This document shows positions 37,401-48,690 of a stretch of DNA of 64,000 bases, piece after piece; within the stretch, counting starts at the first letter, position 1; the number at the start of each line of letters is the position of its first letter. The stretch is from Dentipellis sp. KUC8613. Taxonomy: Eukaryota; Basidiomycota; Agaricomycetes; Russulales; Hericiaceae. The translations under genes were made by a program, and so were the position numbers. The DNA is taken from contig NSJX01000065.1 of NCBI GenBank assembly GCA_002286715.1, positions 65,415-129,414 of the forward strand, in the 5' to 3' direction. The notes below the pieces were generated by a model, which worked only from the letters and a program-made list of their open reading frames with translations, was not told the DNA's origin and made no database searches.

Positions 37401-39399
37401 GCTTTATCGTTCACCTTTACATTGGAAATCCACGTGAACATATCCATCTGCGCCGGGCGCCCCGCGACGTTCCCGCGGGACATCGTGCCACCCTTGCGCG
37501 CGCTTGCCATAGGCGCACTCGTCACGGTCGGCGTGAGCTCCTGCTCCGACTGTGCGCGGCGCGAGATATGCTGTGTGGTAGGGGCCGCAGCGCGGACTTC
37601 AGCGAGAATGCCGCGATGCCCGACGGGGGCGGAGAGCGCGGGCCGCGCTTCGCGCTCCTCGGGAGGAGTGTGGAAGGAGAACTTTTGGTCGCCGTAGCCT
37701 TGCGCACGTGGGGGAACTCGGGTCCCTGGCGGCTGTCCCGCCCTCTAGAATCGCTCCGCGTGAGAGATCATGCTTCTCGAAGAGTAAGTCCACTTACGGC
37801 CATGGCATCCGGGTCCATTGGCCAGAACCGCAAGGTCTTGTCCTTCGACCAAGTGATGAGCTGGAATTCGCTCCAGTCTGCTACAAGCTGAATGATGTAA
37901 ATGTGATGAACACAATAGAAACTGACCTTCTCCGCCCCTTCTCCATACAAATTCCTTTACCGTATCAGTATGACCCTCGAACACCTCCACCGGGACCAAC
38001 GGCGCAGGCTGATTCGGTCCATGTGTCCACAGCTCCAGTGCGTTCTCCCCTCGTTGCGGTAGACTGAGGACACCTTTACCAAAGGGCAAATCCCGAGCAC
38101 GCCATACTGGATATGTCGTATTGATGACTGTGCGCGGCTCGTATGTGCACTTCTGGGGAGCCAAGGACGACGCGTCGAGCGGATGGCGGAACGAATCCGT
38201 GGCATTCCCGCCTGAGATGCCCTGGACGTCCCAGACTTTGATTGTCTTGTCTAGCGAGCAGGTGACAATCTCGCGCGAGCTGTTGTGGGCCCAGTCAATG
38301 CCATAGATCTTCGCGGTGTGCGCTTCGATGCGCTGCACGGGCACGGAGCCTTTCTGCGACCCAGATATCGATGCCGTTGTCGGAAGCTAAATGGACAACG
38401 ACTTACTCGGCGGTCCCAGATAAGCACCTCATTCATATGGGAGGATGCTAGCACATTGCCGTCCTGTCGATTCCACTTCACTTGGGTCCCCCCGGCTTAC
38501 GTAGCCTGTGAATTTGCCCAGTCCACCAAATACATGGACAGACTTACCATTGAAAGCACAGAAACCTGTTAGATGAAATGGTTGAATTCCACCGCATTCT
38601 CCATGTCACTCAACACTCACCCATCACCGGTTTGTTCGTCGTTCGTAGATCCCAAGCCCACAACCACGAGTCGATCCCCGTACTGACAACGATATCTGGG
38701 TCCTTCGTGTGCCAATTGATATCGGTGATCGCGCGATAGTGTGAATGGAGGACATGCTGTATAGACGTCTGCCCTGCGAGAAGCAGGTTCCAAATGAGAC
38801 TGTGTGTGCCGTCAATAACGGCATGGACGAGAATGTCGGCGAGGTGCATACAGTTTCTCACTGGATGTCGAGACAACATATTCTGAGCGAGCTGGGTGAG
38901 GGTTCCATTGGACGTCTGCAACGTCCCATGTTCCACCTTGGGGGAGGAAGCGCGGGACCTCGAGGGGCGCTTCGAGGTCAATGATGAACAGCCCTTTCCT
39001 CCTGCAGACAACATGAAGAGATGCAAGGAAGGGCACAATTCGACTCACGCAGCTAATACTACATCACGATAAGATGGACTGATGCTCATCTGGACATTCT
39101 TGAGGTCTGCTCACAAGCCACAGAACGGGGACACTCACATTCCCCACCGCATCCCCGACCAGGTCCTTCATGTCGATCTGAAACCTATGCTTCACTCCAT
39201 CATCCGAGGGCGATATCGTCTGAATGTTGTTCGCGTTGTCGCTACTGTCGGTGCTGCTGCGTCTGTACGTTGCCGAGGGGTGCTGGAGGGGCGTTTCAAA
39301 TGACATGTGCAGCGGAACGGGGGACCTATGGACCGGGTAGTAGCCCTGGGACGAATGGGGAACGAATGTGGAAGAGAGGTCGTCGGTGTCGGGCGTCAT
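34494..39399 (-). CDS. WDR59/Sea3 (Mtc5) homologue, GATOR2/SEACAT subunit
   Basis: Starts MTPDTDDLSSTF (39399). WD40 repeats follow: DINWHTKDPDIVVSTGID..WAWDLR, VLIWDRR, IYGIDWAHNSSREIVTCSLDKTIKVWD and SKDKTLRFWPMD (about 39200-37770). An RWD domain comes next (GPWGESSSVFIRITFTFPKDYPQ, about 37025-36850), then a conserved helical middle containing NPLAYNLVLEM (36586-35975), a Ser/Pro-rich linker (35734-35156), FRWELLHKRIELLKAVDRE, and a C-terminal RING/zinc ribbon with CMTCGN, CSICRLPV, CLLCHHVSHIACW and GCGCVC (34844-34494). Domain order and the RWELL segment fit WDR59, a GATOR2/SEACAT component that acts at the vacuole to pass amino-acid signals to TORC1. Many short introns. Exact exon ends are not resolved throughout. 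Confidence 0.9.
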
Positions 39400-39867
39400 G
39401 GTGCATTGTATAACGCAAGTTGTACGTAGCAGAACACGTACTACCGCCTCAAGGAGCTGCTGCATCTCCTCCTCATTCAGGCACGTGATCGCTTCGGTAA
39501 TTCAAATCATTTCACTGCTTGAAGCTTCGCGCGCCATCCCCGGTTCTCTACATATACTTGCGACTACATGCAGGTAGCACAAGTGCATTGCGATCACGTA
39601 TTGCAGTGGCACTATGTTATACAAACCGCGTGCGCCCGAACCCTTGCAACGACTTTCCTCTCGTAGAAGTACATTTTTGCCATGTTTTCTGCAAATGGCT
39701 GTAACACATACCTCAATGATGAACACCTTGAATATACTACGTATTGTACGCCCATAACATATGGAAAACCAAAGCGTTGACTGAGGTACAATGATATACA
39801 GAGGTGAGATAAGAATCATCCGTCCATCCGACGCATTAAGCGTGTGTTTAAATGGTGCTCGGCCGCT
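39400..39867. other. Intergenic region between WDR59-like and isomerase genes
   Basis: WDR59-like promoter and isomerase 3' flank; about 470 bp with no gene recognised. Confidence 0.5.
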
Positions 39868-41182
39868 TTACAGCTTCGCATCAGTCTTCCCAAGCGGAGC
39901 AAAAGCAACCTTCTCCCTCTTGAGTGCTGCACGAGCCGCATCGCCCATGTCCTGACGTGCATGACAAGATGAACAGTAGCCGGGGGAAAGAGAGAGAAGA
40001 AACGCACAGGCGCTTGGGTCATGGAGCCATTCCAGATAGCTGTATACTCCAGATTCTCTTGTATGCTGGAGCGTCACACACATGAGTACAGAGACCTGCC
40101 ACCGAGAGGAGACGCGTACGTATGATCCCGGGCATGCGCAATCAAGTGCTTGGTGCCAGCAACAGCGATAGGGCTCTTTGCCGCGATGCCCTTCGCAAAC
40201 TCCAGAGCTGCACTGACCACTTCATCGTGACTTCCCGGAACAACCTGTGTGAAGAAAGATTGGTTCCTCGTTTACAAGCACGAAGTCAGAAGATCCGAAC
40301 CTTCGAGACCATTCCGACCTGTACCGCCTCCTCTGGGCCAAAGTTGCGCGCTGTGAGGGCAAGCTCAAGCAGAAGAGAAGCATTTCCTGTCAATTTGGGG
40401 AGACGAGCGAGTGTGCCGATGTCCGCCGCGAGTCCTACGTCGACTTCCTAGACATATAAGAATTCGCTGATGAGAATCGACACGCCTCCCAAAACAGCGA
40501 AGTAAAGGAGCTAGCATGGTGATGGCGCACGCGTACCTTGATGCTGAAAACAGCGTCCGTCGCTGCCCATCTAATATCGCAAGCCGAGAGGATGTCAACT
40601 CCAAGACCGATTGCGAGGCCATGAACGGCAGCAATCACTGGCTGTGGGCAGAGTTGCGGGGTGCCAATCGCTTTCTGGAACTCGAGGACGGTGGAGCGGA
40701 TTAAGAGAGCTCGACGGCCGGGGTCTGACGCGTCAGGGAGCGACTGGAGAAAGCTCACTGGAGCATTCAAGTGAGTCAAAAGGGGGCCGAGTGCCGGAAA
40801 GCGACTCACAGTCGACCCCAGCCGAGAATGCCTTCTTTACTGCAGAAGACAAGACGACGACACGAACGTCGGTATCTCGAGCTATCGTTGAGAACGCCAC
40901 GCCGTACTCTCTCCAGAACCTGCGTGACGTAAGTATATAAGAGAAGAGATCGCGTCACAACGTACTCATTTGAGAAAGCGTTGACGGGCTTGCTTCATAG
41001 AGGGACGCGTGCAAGAAGTGCAAGGTTACTACTTCGACACTCGTGTCGCCTCGCTGATTGTCAACATACCGGTTCAACTCGACATGCAAGACGTGCGGGT
41101 ACGGAAAGCTCAATTTGAGGAACTGAAACCGAGAGGCATACTCTGGTGGCGATAGCTTCTGGTGCGAATCGTTTCCAGACAT
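39868..41182 (-). CDS. Peroxisomal delta(3,5)-delta(2,4)-dienoyl-CoA isomerase (ECH1-like)
   Basis: Crotonase-fold enzyme of about 280 residues starting MSGNDSHQKLSPPEY. Conserved blocks are HVELNRKPVNAFS, KKAFSAGVDL, HGLAIGLGVDILSACDIR, EVDVGLAADIGTLARLPK and TKHLIAHARDHTV followed by AIWNGSM. The three acidic residues used by rat ECH1 are all present: Asp in GLGVD, Glu in KEVDVG and Asp in AADIG, which separates it from ordinary enoyl-CoA hydratases. The enzyme moves the double bonds of 3,5-dienoyl-CoA during beta-oxidation of odd-position unsaturated fatty acids. The last three residues are AKL, a peroxisomal targeting signal of the PTS1 type. Several short introns; the first two split codons in LNR and NEF. 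Confidence 0.9.
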
Positions 41183-41260
41183 GACAGAGACAACGGGAAG
41201 CAAATGGCAGGAGCAGGTAAAAGGACGTGGCAGAGAAGTCAACTGGAAGGTTGGTTCGTT

Positions 41261-41266
41261 ATATAC
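41261..41266 (-). promoter_or_regulatory. Possible TATA box of the isomerase gene
   Basis: TATATA about 80 bp upstream of the isomerase start codon. Position and sequence are plausible for a core promoter; no other evidence. Confidence 0.3.
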
Positions 41267-41859
41267 CCGGCCTGGATAAGCCGAGTCGGACGGGATATGT
41301 GAGGAGGGATACTGTACAGACCGAGTCGTAGTAAACACATGTGAGGGTTTTGGCGCTTACTGTATGATCGGCAAATCCCGAAACATCATTGAAATTAAGC
41401 GCCGAAATATACCACGTGGATCAGAGCGCAACACGCGCTCATGAATTTGCACCTCGGGACGCTTTTGCGAAGGATATATTGCTCGCCACCAGATTGACAA
41501 CTCGTGCAGTGGAATCCTGATCAGCTCAAGTCAAGAAACAGGGGTGACAGAGTGAGGTGGAATCGCGATCACGTGCTGTACCACTGCCGCGGAGTTGCAA
41601 ATATCAGGTCGACGGAATTTGAATTGACTGCAACTCGAAAGTACACAACACTTGACTCGACCAATCTTGCTCTATCTCTGTCAACAGTTCCACCGCTGTC
41701 GTTCATGATTCAGGACACTATCTCTTCGTGTGTAAACTGTCCTCATTCTCCCTGATTGCAAGTCCATCTCCTACAAAAGGCAGACACCATGAAATAGTTC
41801 CATTCTGAAGCAGATGCCTACTCCTTGCAAGTTCACACTACGCTGAATTCGCAAAAATC

Positions 41860-42069
41860 ATGGCTCGTTCGTTTCTCGGGGTCATAACCCTCCAGGACTT
41901 CTTCGATGCCTTTCGTCCCAGCGCTCGCCCAATCGGCATCAAGCCTTTCAAATGCACCTTCGACAAGACATACGAGTCCGAAGTTAGCTCGAGTACATGG
42001 AAGCTCGATTGGTCCTCGGACATACCCTTGCGCTTACTCGCACGTGCGGAGGGAATGCATCGAAGATGA
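41860..42069 (+). CDS. Possible small hypothetical protein
   Basis: A 69-codon frame beginning MARSFLGVITLQDFFDAF in the gap between two minus-strand genes. Third codon positions are often C, as in real genes nearby, which is the only support. No domain is recognised, and a downstream splice into another frame is possible. It would converge on the end of the Puf6-like gene. Confidence 0.2.
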   Translation: MARSFLGVITLQDFFDAFRPSARPIGIKPFKCTFDKTYESEVSSSTWKLDWSSDIPLRLLARAEGMHRR

Positions 42070-42158
42070 AGAGCTATCAACTTCACCGACTGCATATCCT
42101 AGTCAATCTCCGAATATCAACACCATACCGCCAAATGTAACTGCCAATTCATTCAAAG

Positions 42159-44518
42159 CTAAGCCCTGAGCGCCTCCACCTTCTCCATCAACACATTCCA
42201 CCCCTTGACGCCCTCTCCCTCCGCCTTGTCCTTGCCCAGCTCCTTCACCCACTTCTTCACCTCCGCCTTCGTCTGCCCAGACCCCTGCTCCTTCACCCGT
42301 TCCAGCAGCTCCGCCACCACAAATGCACCACCACCCCGCGCAATCTGCAATGTCCGTTCACGCCCTACGATGCGCACGAACGCTGCCGCAAACGCAGCCG
42401 CGTCGAAGCGCGGTGCACTCTCAACCTTGCGCGACGCCTGTGAGAAGTGGCCGCCCTGCAGCAGCGTCTTGTACATCCGCGCTGTATGCGGGAGGTCGAT
42501 CGAATGCGGCTTCGTCGGGTCCGAGGAGGGGTACGGCTCGGCCAGTGGCGCGAGCAGTGCATCCATTGCCTCCGTTTTATCTATTTCACCCCCATCCATA
42601 CATCAGCTGTATCCTTCTGCCAAACGGCTTTAAAAAGACGTACCACCGTCCGCCTCCAGCATGACCTCCGTCACGACCAGACTCCCGCCCGTGTCTCTGC
42701 TGACGGCTGCGCCCTCGCGCGCGATCCATGATACAAGGTCCGGGCTCGCTGCCGCGCGGACCTCCTGCGCACGCGCCTCTGGGTCTTTTTTGCTCGTCTT
42801 CTCGCGTAGCGCGTCTGTCTCTGCAAGCGAATTGAGAATGGCGGGAGTGAAATGACGCCTGTCGCGCTGGATTATGGGGTACAGGAGCGTGCGGCGCCCT
42901 GCGGAGGTGCTGTACAGCTTTGACGCGTGGGATGTGATGGAAGGCAGGAGGGATTTGGCTAAAAGCTTCGTGTCGCTGCGGGGAGGTGAGGACGAGAGCA
43001 AAGGGTCATAGAGATATACACGTACTCGATAACGTCGAGAGCGGTGAAAAGGACGAGCTGGGCTTCGTCATCGTTCGCCATTGTCTCGATATATGGCTTG
43101 ATAGCCTTGATGATTTGTTTTCGGTCCTTCAGACATTGTGAGTATGGCCCGACTGACAACCCTCAGAGAACGTACTTTAGCTGTGCCCTGCACGAGGAAT
43201 TCCCGCACGACACGACTACCTTCTTTTGTGTGGACCATCTCCGCGAGCACATCCTGACATCTAAACGAGGATCATTGTCAGTCATCGCCACAGCGAAGTC
43301 TATAGTGCAACCTACGTCTCAAACATCTCGCGACGGAGCTTCTCCGCCTCAGCTTCATCGTCTGACTCGTTAGCCTCGGTGAGGTACTCCCAAAGCGCGC
43401 GGTGCACAATTGCGTGTCGGATCGAGCCCTTGTCCGGATTGTTAAAGCTGCCGGGTTCAATAAGTCCAGAAGAGACCGGAAACGATGAATGCCCTCACAC
43501 TGTCACCAGATTTTCTCGCAAAGCATTGAGTACACGTTTTCGTGTCTCGGCATTAGCGCCCTCCAACACACCCTTCAGCCCTTTCCGCGCCTTCTCCTTA
43601 TCTTCACTGCTCCCCGAAGTCATCGAGAACAAGGCAGTCTCCTTCCCATAGAAATCGCGAAGAAGCATCGCACGCTCATATGCATTTGCATATAGCTCGT
43701 ATGTGTCGGCTATAGCACGAGACGCTTCTCGGTGGAGCAGCAGACGGAGGACCTGTCCGCGGAATTCAAGAATGATCGAAAGGCGGTGGGCTGGACAGAG
43801 TCGGATGAGTTTCGTGACAAGGAACTGGGTGAAGTCAGTTATACGAATAGATTAAAGAGTATGCAGCGATCGACGCACCTTAGAATACTTATTCTGCGCA
43901 AGCTCCTTGTATCTCCCCTTCAGCTCCACCGCAACCGCGTCCCTCTGCTTCTGATTTCCATGCTTGACAACCGTCTGCACAATCCTGCTCGCATCGTGCT
44001 TGAACACGATATCCTGCACCTTGCCCGAGATCACCTTCATGAGCTCCGCAACGTACTTCTGCCGCTCCTCCTTCGTGATGTTTTTCTGGCGCGCAAACGC
44101 CCATGATTGCTTCGCCTCCGTGAGGAGCGTCGAGTGCGGTTTCGCCGCGCGGCGCTGCTCGTGCAGCGCCTTTTGTACCTTGTGTGACTCCCGAGCGGCT
44201 GTAGGTGGAGAGCAATTAGACACCACGAGCAGGATTTCTATAAAACATACCATTGGGATCCTTCTCCTTCGCCGGCTTATCCACGTTCATATCATCGTCT
44301 GCATCCTCCCCATCCTCAGGTGCCTCATACAGCTCCGCCTCCTCGTCCATGAGCTTCTCCTCCTCTTCCGACTCGTCCTCATCGCTCTCCTCTGCCTCCA
44401 CGACGGGTCGCGCTCGCTTCTTGTGCGCTGACTTGGTCTCAAGGTGAACCTTTTTTGCTGCGGGACCTGACTGAGTAGATGCCGGCCTTTTCTTCTGGAA
44501 TTTTGATGCAGCAGCCAT
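42159..44518 (-). CDS. Puf6/PUM3-like pumilio protein with CPL domain
   Basis: Starts MAAASKFQKKRP and has a basic then strongly acidic N terminus (SDEDESEEEEK, nuclear/nucleolar style). The pumilio-type helical repeats follow: KYVAELMKVISGKVQDIVFK, HDASRIVQTVVKHGNQKQRD, YKELAQNKYSKF, then LVTKLIRLCP and later repeats (44106-43000). The C-terminal part, with FTPAILNSLAE and DLVSWIAREGAAV, fits the CPL region of the Puf6/PUM3 family. Yeast Puf6 binds RNA, assists 60S ribosome assembly and represses ASH1 mRNA; a ribosome-biogenesis role is the safest inference. Six or more introns; ends MEKVEALRA. Confidence 0.85.
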
Positions 44519-44894
44519 GGCTGAAACGGTGGAGGGCGGAATGGGCAGAACCGTGGACCGTTTGCCCTTACGCGATGATTTTTGGAAAGAGAGCGCTTGT
44601 CACAGATCGAGCTGTGACATCACATCACGCTAACGGCGTGATCACCTGCCGGCCCGGGAACCCGCGAACGACGTTCGAAGTCATGATTCATCCGACCCGA
44701 CAACTCGACACTCAACTCTCCGGGGCGCGGGCACAAGAAAAGAGTCCATTCAAAGCACGATGATTGTCACTACAGTGATCACTATACTAGACATCCGTTG
44801 ATCCACATAATATCGCAAACACACATACAAAAACATATTAGGACAATATCATGCTACAAAGATAACAAACCAAGATCCACATATCGTTCCACGC
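44519..44894. other. Short intergenic region
   Basis: Promoter of the Puf6-like gene and 3' flank of the first oxygenase gene. Nothing further is seen. Confidence 0.5.
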
Positions 44895-45870
44895 TCAATC
44901 ATAGAACACCAAAGCCCTGAGCTCAATCGATTCGCGCAGCGGCGCGTCCTCAGGCGTGCTCGGGTCGATGAACGCGGTGTGCGGCGTGAGCACCGCGACG
45001 CTGCCATCCTGCACCGAGTCGAAGCTAGCACAACCCAACCCAATCAGCTTCTGCGCCAAAATCCGAATCCGCACAAGAAGCCAGCTGGACTCACCACTTA
45101 ATCAGCACGCCCTCCTCGGGCGTCATGCCCCTCACATACTTCCAGCGATGCTCCTCGCTGAACCGCACGCCAAACGTCTCCCCGTCGCGATCGGGGTACT
45201 TGAGCGTCATGGGCACGAGATCGCGCGCGGGGTCGACGGTGCTGTAGTCGCAGAGCGCGAGCGGGAAGTCGTACGCGGGGTGGTGGATCGGGCGCCAGAG
45301 GTTGATGATCTGGAAGCGCTTCTGCAGCAGCGCGGGCGCGTCCTCCGCGGGGAGGTGCCGGTGCACGCGCGCGACGGCGGAGGCCGTCGTCTGGTCGACG
45401 TGCACGCCCTGCACGGGCTGCCGCTTCTCCGGCGTGTCCTCCTTCTCCTCGGGGCGGCGGCGGCGGATCGCTGTAACCCCACCGTACATGAGTAAACTTT
45501 TACTAGCGTAGGAGAACAGATGCTACGCACTGTGATCAAAGATGACGACGCGGCTCGCGCCGGTGAGCTGCTTGAGGAGCTCGATGCTCTCGGGGTAATA
45601 CTCGCCCTCGATCGCCTGCGTGCTGTCGAACGCGGTGTGCTGCGCGGGCTTGCGGAAGAACTGGAAGCCGTTCCTGTCGAGCGTCGGCGCCGCCTCGCGC
45701 CCGCGCAGGTTCTCGATCTGCACCGCGTGGAACGCGCGGCTCGTGTTCGTGAAGCGCTTGCCCGAGACGGGGTCTGCGTTGATGTTCTGCCACGGCTTCG
45801 ACCCGTCCGCGGGCGGGACGAAGTACGAGAGCGAGGTCGAGACGGTCGCGGGCTCGGGCGTGGTGGACAT
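44895..45870 (-). CDS. CmcJ/NvfI-like Fe(II)/2-oxoglutarate oxygenase, copy 1
   Basis: About 280 residues in three exons, starting MSTTPEPATVSTSLSYFVPP. Family blocks are FQFFRKPAQHTAF, EGEYYPESIELLKQLTGASR, the HVDQT motif (HxD of the iron site), FQIINLWRPIHHPAYDFPLALCD and a C-terminal HTAFIDP with RESIELRALVFYD, which supplies the distal His and the 2-oxoglutarate-binding Arg. The family includes 7alpha-cephem-methoxylase subunit CmcJ, AsaB and NvfI, usually tailoring enzymes of secondary metabolism. It is notably GC-rich with C/G-ending codons. A close paralogue lies at 51327-52302. Substrate unknown. Confidence 0.85.
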
Positions 45871-46775
45871 GTTACTCGATGTTGGTTCTAGTGGTGGTGT
45901 GTGAAGCGGGAGTGCTGGTGCTGGTGCGGGGCGGGTTGTGAGTATGGAAGGAGGAGCGGGAAGGGCGGGCTATATAAGTATGGCAAGACATGTGACGGAT
46001 GGCGTGCTCGCTGCCGTCTCCAAAACATACCGCGTCCATGAGAAATGCAGGCAGCACTCAGTAATATGCCCAACAGACGCCGGCTCAGTCAGCACCCGCG
46101 CACGCCAGGCCTGACAAACCGTGGCCACTGTCGAAGAGGTGGATGTGCGTTGTGGGTCCCTATAAGGTGGATCTGACTCGCGCGAGAGTGTTGTAGCCGC
46201 GGTGTCTTGCTTATGCCCGGCTCAACGCCCGCGCTGATCCTCTTTGTCGCTGTCGAGGGCAGTCAGTGCTAGCAATCAATGGTCTTACCAATGTCAGCCG
46301 TAGTGCCGCCCGTGAATCATGAGTGTCAGGCGTAGGCGATTGCGCCTGTATGAGCATCTCGCCGCGAGTTGCTGACAACGCCAGGCGTCGGAGATTGATC
46401 ACCGTATACGTACCTGCTCAGCTTGCGCCCAACCGTACGCGTGTCATCTGTATTCGGTTTACGAGGTGAGTCTTGACGTTATGTCGGGCTTTTGTTCAAG
46501 TAGTTGTTGCAGATCTAGAATGCCGGTGCTGTGAATCGGCGCTCGTCTGCGATGAACAACTTGAAAGCGAACCTGAGCGAGGTGATGGTGACCCCATGAG
46601 CATCAATGCAGCCAGCTGAAGGGGTTCCTGAGGTCCTGCCATCGCAGCCTCGTTGCATAGAACCACAAGGAGCACATGTACAGTAGGGCCTTCAGTTCCA
46701 CTGACCAGGTACCATCCGCAGCCAAATCATTTCTAGACCAGATCTGAGAACCACCACGTTCCACGACCTACGAAG
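45871..46775. other. Divergent promoter region
   Basis: Lies between the first oxygenase (minus) and the small protein at 46776 (plus), so it probably serves both. A TATA-like site for the oxygenase is listed separately. No gene is recognised in it. Confidence 0.5.
45971..45976 (-). promoter_or_regulatory. TATA box of oxygenase copy 1
   Basis: TATATA about 101 bp upstream of the start codon. The paralogous oxygenase has TATAAAAG at nearly the same distance, which supports both. Confidence 0.45.
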
Positions 46776-47336
46776 ATGTCATCTCAGTCGTCAACGATAT
46801 ACACCAAGCAATTCGATTCCACCGACAACGACCGGCCCGTCTCGCAGATCCTCGTGTATGCATCCGGGAACATCAGCACGGCGCAAGATCTACCGGACAT
46901 TTGGCACTGGCAGCTCCATCTCCTACCGTCCGCCGATCCTCGAGCCCAAGATTCGGACAACCCGCCCACGCGTACGATCGTGCTCGACATGATCCCAGCC
47001 GTCTCGCCCACCGGCACGCTCTGCATCCTCAGCAAGGCCCCCACCGAACTGCCCCTACACTTACCTACCAGCGCCTCACTCGCCTTCGCGCCCCTTACCG
47101 CCATCACCGTGCGCCACATCGTCGACCTCTTCCTCTCAAAAGGCATGGACCGCTACACCTACAACGAACGGTACACCGGGTGCGTGTTCTGGGTGCGCAC
47201 CGCGGTTGAACGTCTGCAAGATGCCGGGTGGGTTGAGGGTGGCGCGGCGGAGAAGTTTGATGCATTTTATAAAGAGCAGGCCGCGCTGAGGCCGGGAAAC
47301 TTTGAGGAGCCGTTTGGGAGGGGAGAGTTCTACTAG
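46776..47336 (+). CDS. Small fungal protein of unknown function (DUF7770-like, tentative)
   Basis: An uninterrupted 186-residue protein starting MSSQSSTIYTKQF. It contains DIWHWQLHLLP near residue 45 and, towards the end, GCVFWVRTAVERLQDAGWVEGG. A central W.WQLHLL strand followed by a late C..W helix is typical of small Agaricomycete proteins that I associate, from memory and without a search, with DUF7770. No signal peptide or membrane segment. The two small proteins at 49415 and 50640 share the broad layout. Function unknown. Confidence 0.75.
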   Translation: MSSQSSTIYTKQFDSTDNDRPVSQILVYASGNISTAQDLPDIWHWQLHLLPSADPRAQDSDNPPTRTIVLDMIPAVSPTGTLCILSKAPTELPLHLPTSASLAFAPLTAITVRHIVDLFLSKGMDRYTYNERYTGCVFWVRTAVERLQDAGWVEGGAAEKFDAFYKEQAALRPGNFEEPFGRGEFY

Positions 47337-47817
47337 TTGCAGTGAGTATTGTTGGCAGGGCGTGTCTCTGCTTCGCTGATTATTTTCTGCTTGCTTGTTT
47401 GTAGAACCATATACCCCAAGTCTTGAACTAAAGCATCTCCGAACTAGCGCGGAGACCAGCGCGTACTCCAAACGGTGTTTCTCTTGGTCAAAAATAGAAG
47501 GCCAGGTTTTCACTCTCTACGACTTGTCTGCATACAGGCAAATTGTTTTCTGGCTTCTTGCAACGAAATCGAAATTTGCGTTGTGCAATTGCCAGGGATC
47601 TGTGTCATGTATATAATTCTGCTTGCAATCTTGCCAGATTATCGATTGTCTTGCATGGGGAGAGGATGACCGCCTATCAATTCGATCAAACAATTGGGCA
47701 GGCTAGACAACCACGTCCAGCATTTCTCGAAACTTTAGCTTTCGTGGCCCCAGAGTCATTCAAACATCGCAAGTCCAAAAATAAAATATATACAACACAA
47801 CGTTAACACGAATCAAA
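47337..47817. other. Convergent intergenic region
   Basis: 3' flanks of the small protein gene (plus) and the kinase-like gene (minus). AT-rich towards 47780-47817. No gene is recognised. Confidence 0.5.
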
Positions 47818-48690
47818 TCAAATAATAGTAACGCCTGACTTCGACCGCCACAGCCAATCCGCCTCCAAATCCGCCTCCTCTTCCGCAAAGACCTCCTTCA
47901 TAAGCGCATACCACTCATCCTCCTCCGGATCAATGACCAGCCAAGTCGCCTTCAGCGCCTCCCACGGCTGCGGAGCCCACCCTGCAAACTCCCAGTCGAT
48001 AAGACACAGCGGCGCGGATCCCGAGCGCCATTTTTCCAGTCCGCCCGGCAGGAGGATGTTCTTTGGCAGCGTGTCGCCGTGGCAGAACACGATGGGCACG
48101 TCTTCGCGCTCGATGAGTGGGCGCAGGGCAGGTAGGAGAGTGTCCGAATGTCGACACCACTCGAGACCAGGCCACACTTGCTCAAAGAATTCGCGGGTGG
48201 AGTGAATGACCCGTGCTTCCGAGTCTTCGCGCAGCCAGGGAACGCGTGGATCAGATATGGGCGCGCCCGACGCGGCACATATTGCTCGGCGGCGGTTGAT
48301 AGTCTGGTTTCGCAGGCATCGGAACTGTGTGCGCAGTTCGGCGACGATGCGACTTTTGTCGGCGGAGGTGAGGGTATCCCAGATGTCGGAGCAGCAGTCG
48401 CCCTCGACCCAGGTCATGATGATATATGCTTTCGCGGCATTGGAGGCATAGGCGACTAGGCGCGGCGCATGGACCCCTTGGATGGACTCGATGAAGCGGA
48501 GGGCATGTGCTTCGCTGGCATTCGTGTCAGATGTAGTCTTCATGACAAGGCCGAAAGGGAGGCGATAGATATTGTGGTATAGCTGAAAGCCACAGCGAGC
48601 ACTAATCCTGATAATCAAGTTGAACAGAGCAGCCTTGAAACGTGTGGGCAACCACTCTAGGATGAAGCGGATAATTTGCCACGATGACAT
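47818..48690 (-). CDS. APH-family (aminoglycoside phosphotransferase-like) kinase
   Basis: About 290 residues in one long exon. It has the kinase-like core: a candidate ATP lysine in LVMKTT, a following Glu-rich helix with EAHALRFIE, AYIIMTWVEGD in the hinge, the catalytic loop FCHGDTLPKNILL (Brenner-type HGDxxxxN) and the metal-binding LIDWEFAGW. This is the fungal APH/choline-kinase-like fold, whose substrates are usually unknown small molecules; it need not confer drug resistance. I chose the Met of MSSWQIIRF at 48690 because the sequence just upstream (ctttgcag/GTCAC) looks like an intron acceptor, so an additional 5' exon is possible. Confidence 0.8.
   Translation of the reverse strand: MSSWQIIRFILEWLPTRFKAALFNLIIRISARCGFQLYHNIYRLPFGLVMKTTSDTNASEAHALRFIESIQGVHAPRLVAYASNAAKAYIIMTWVEGDCCSDIWDTLTSADKSRIVAELRTQFRCLRNQTINRRRAICAASGAPISDPRVPWLREDSEARVIHSTREFFEQVWPGLEWCRHSDTLLPALRPLIEREDVPIVFCHGDTLPKNILLPGGLEKWRSGSAPLCLIDWEFAGWAPQPWEALKATWLVIDPEEDEWYALMKEVFAEEEADLEADWLWRSKSGVTII

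Larger units (their letters stand above)
41183..42158. other. Intergenic region between isomerase and Puf6-like genes
   Basis: Contains the isomerase promoter and a short open frame on the plus strand (listed separately). The rest holds nothing I recognise. Confidence 0.5.

Noticed and set aside
36963..37697. A 244-codon plus-strand frame
   Set aside because: It is antisense to the WDR59-like gene, has no recognisable domain and crosses that gene's introns.
45207..45891. Open frames antisense and frame-shifted to oxygenase copy 1
   Set aside because: They arise from the very high GC of that gene; the minus-strand frame has the complete enzyme motifs.
47818..48690. Calling the kinase-like gene an antibiotic resistance gene
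   Set aside because: The APH fold is widespread in fungi with unknown substrates, and nothing here indicates aminoglycoside specificity.
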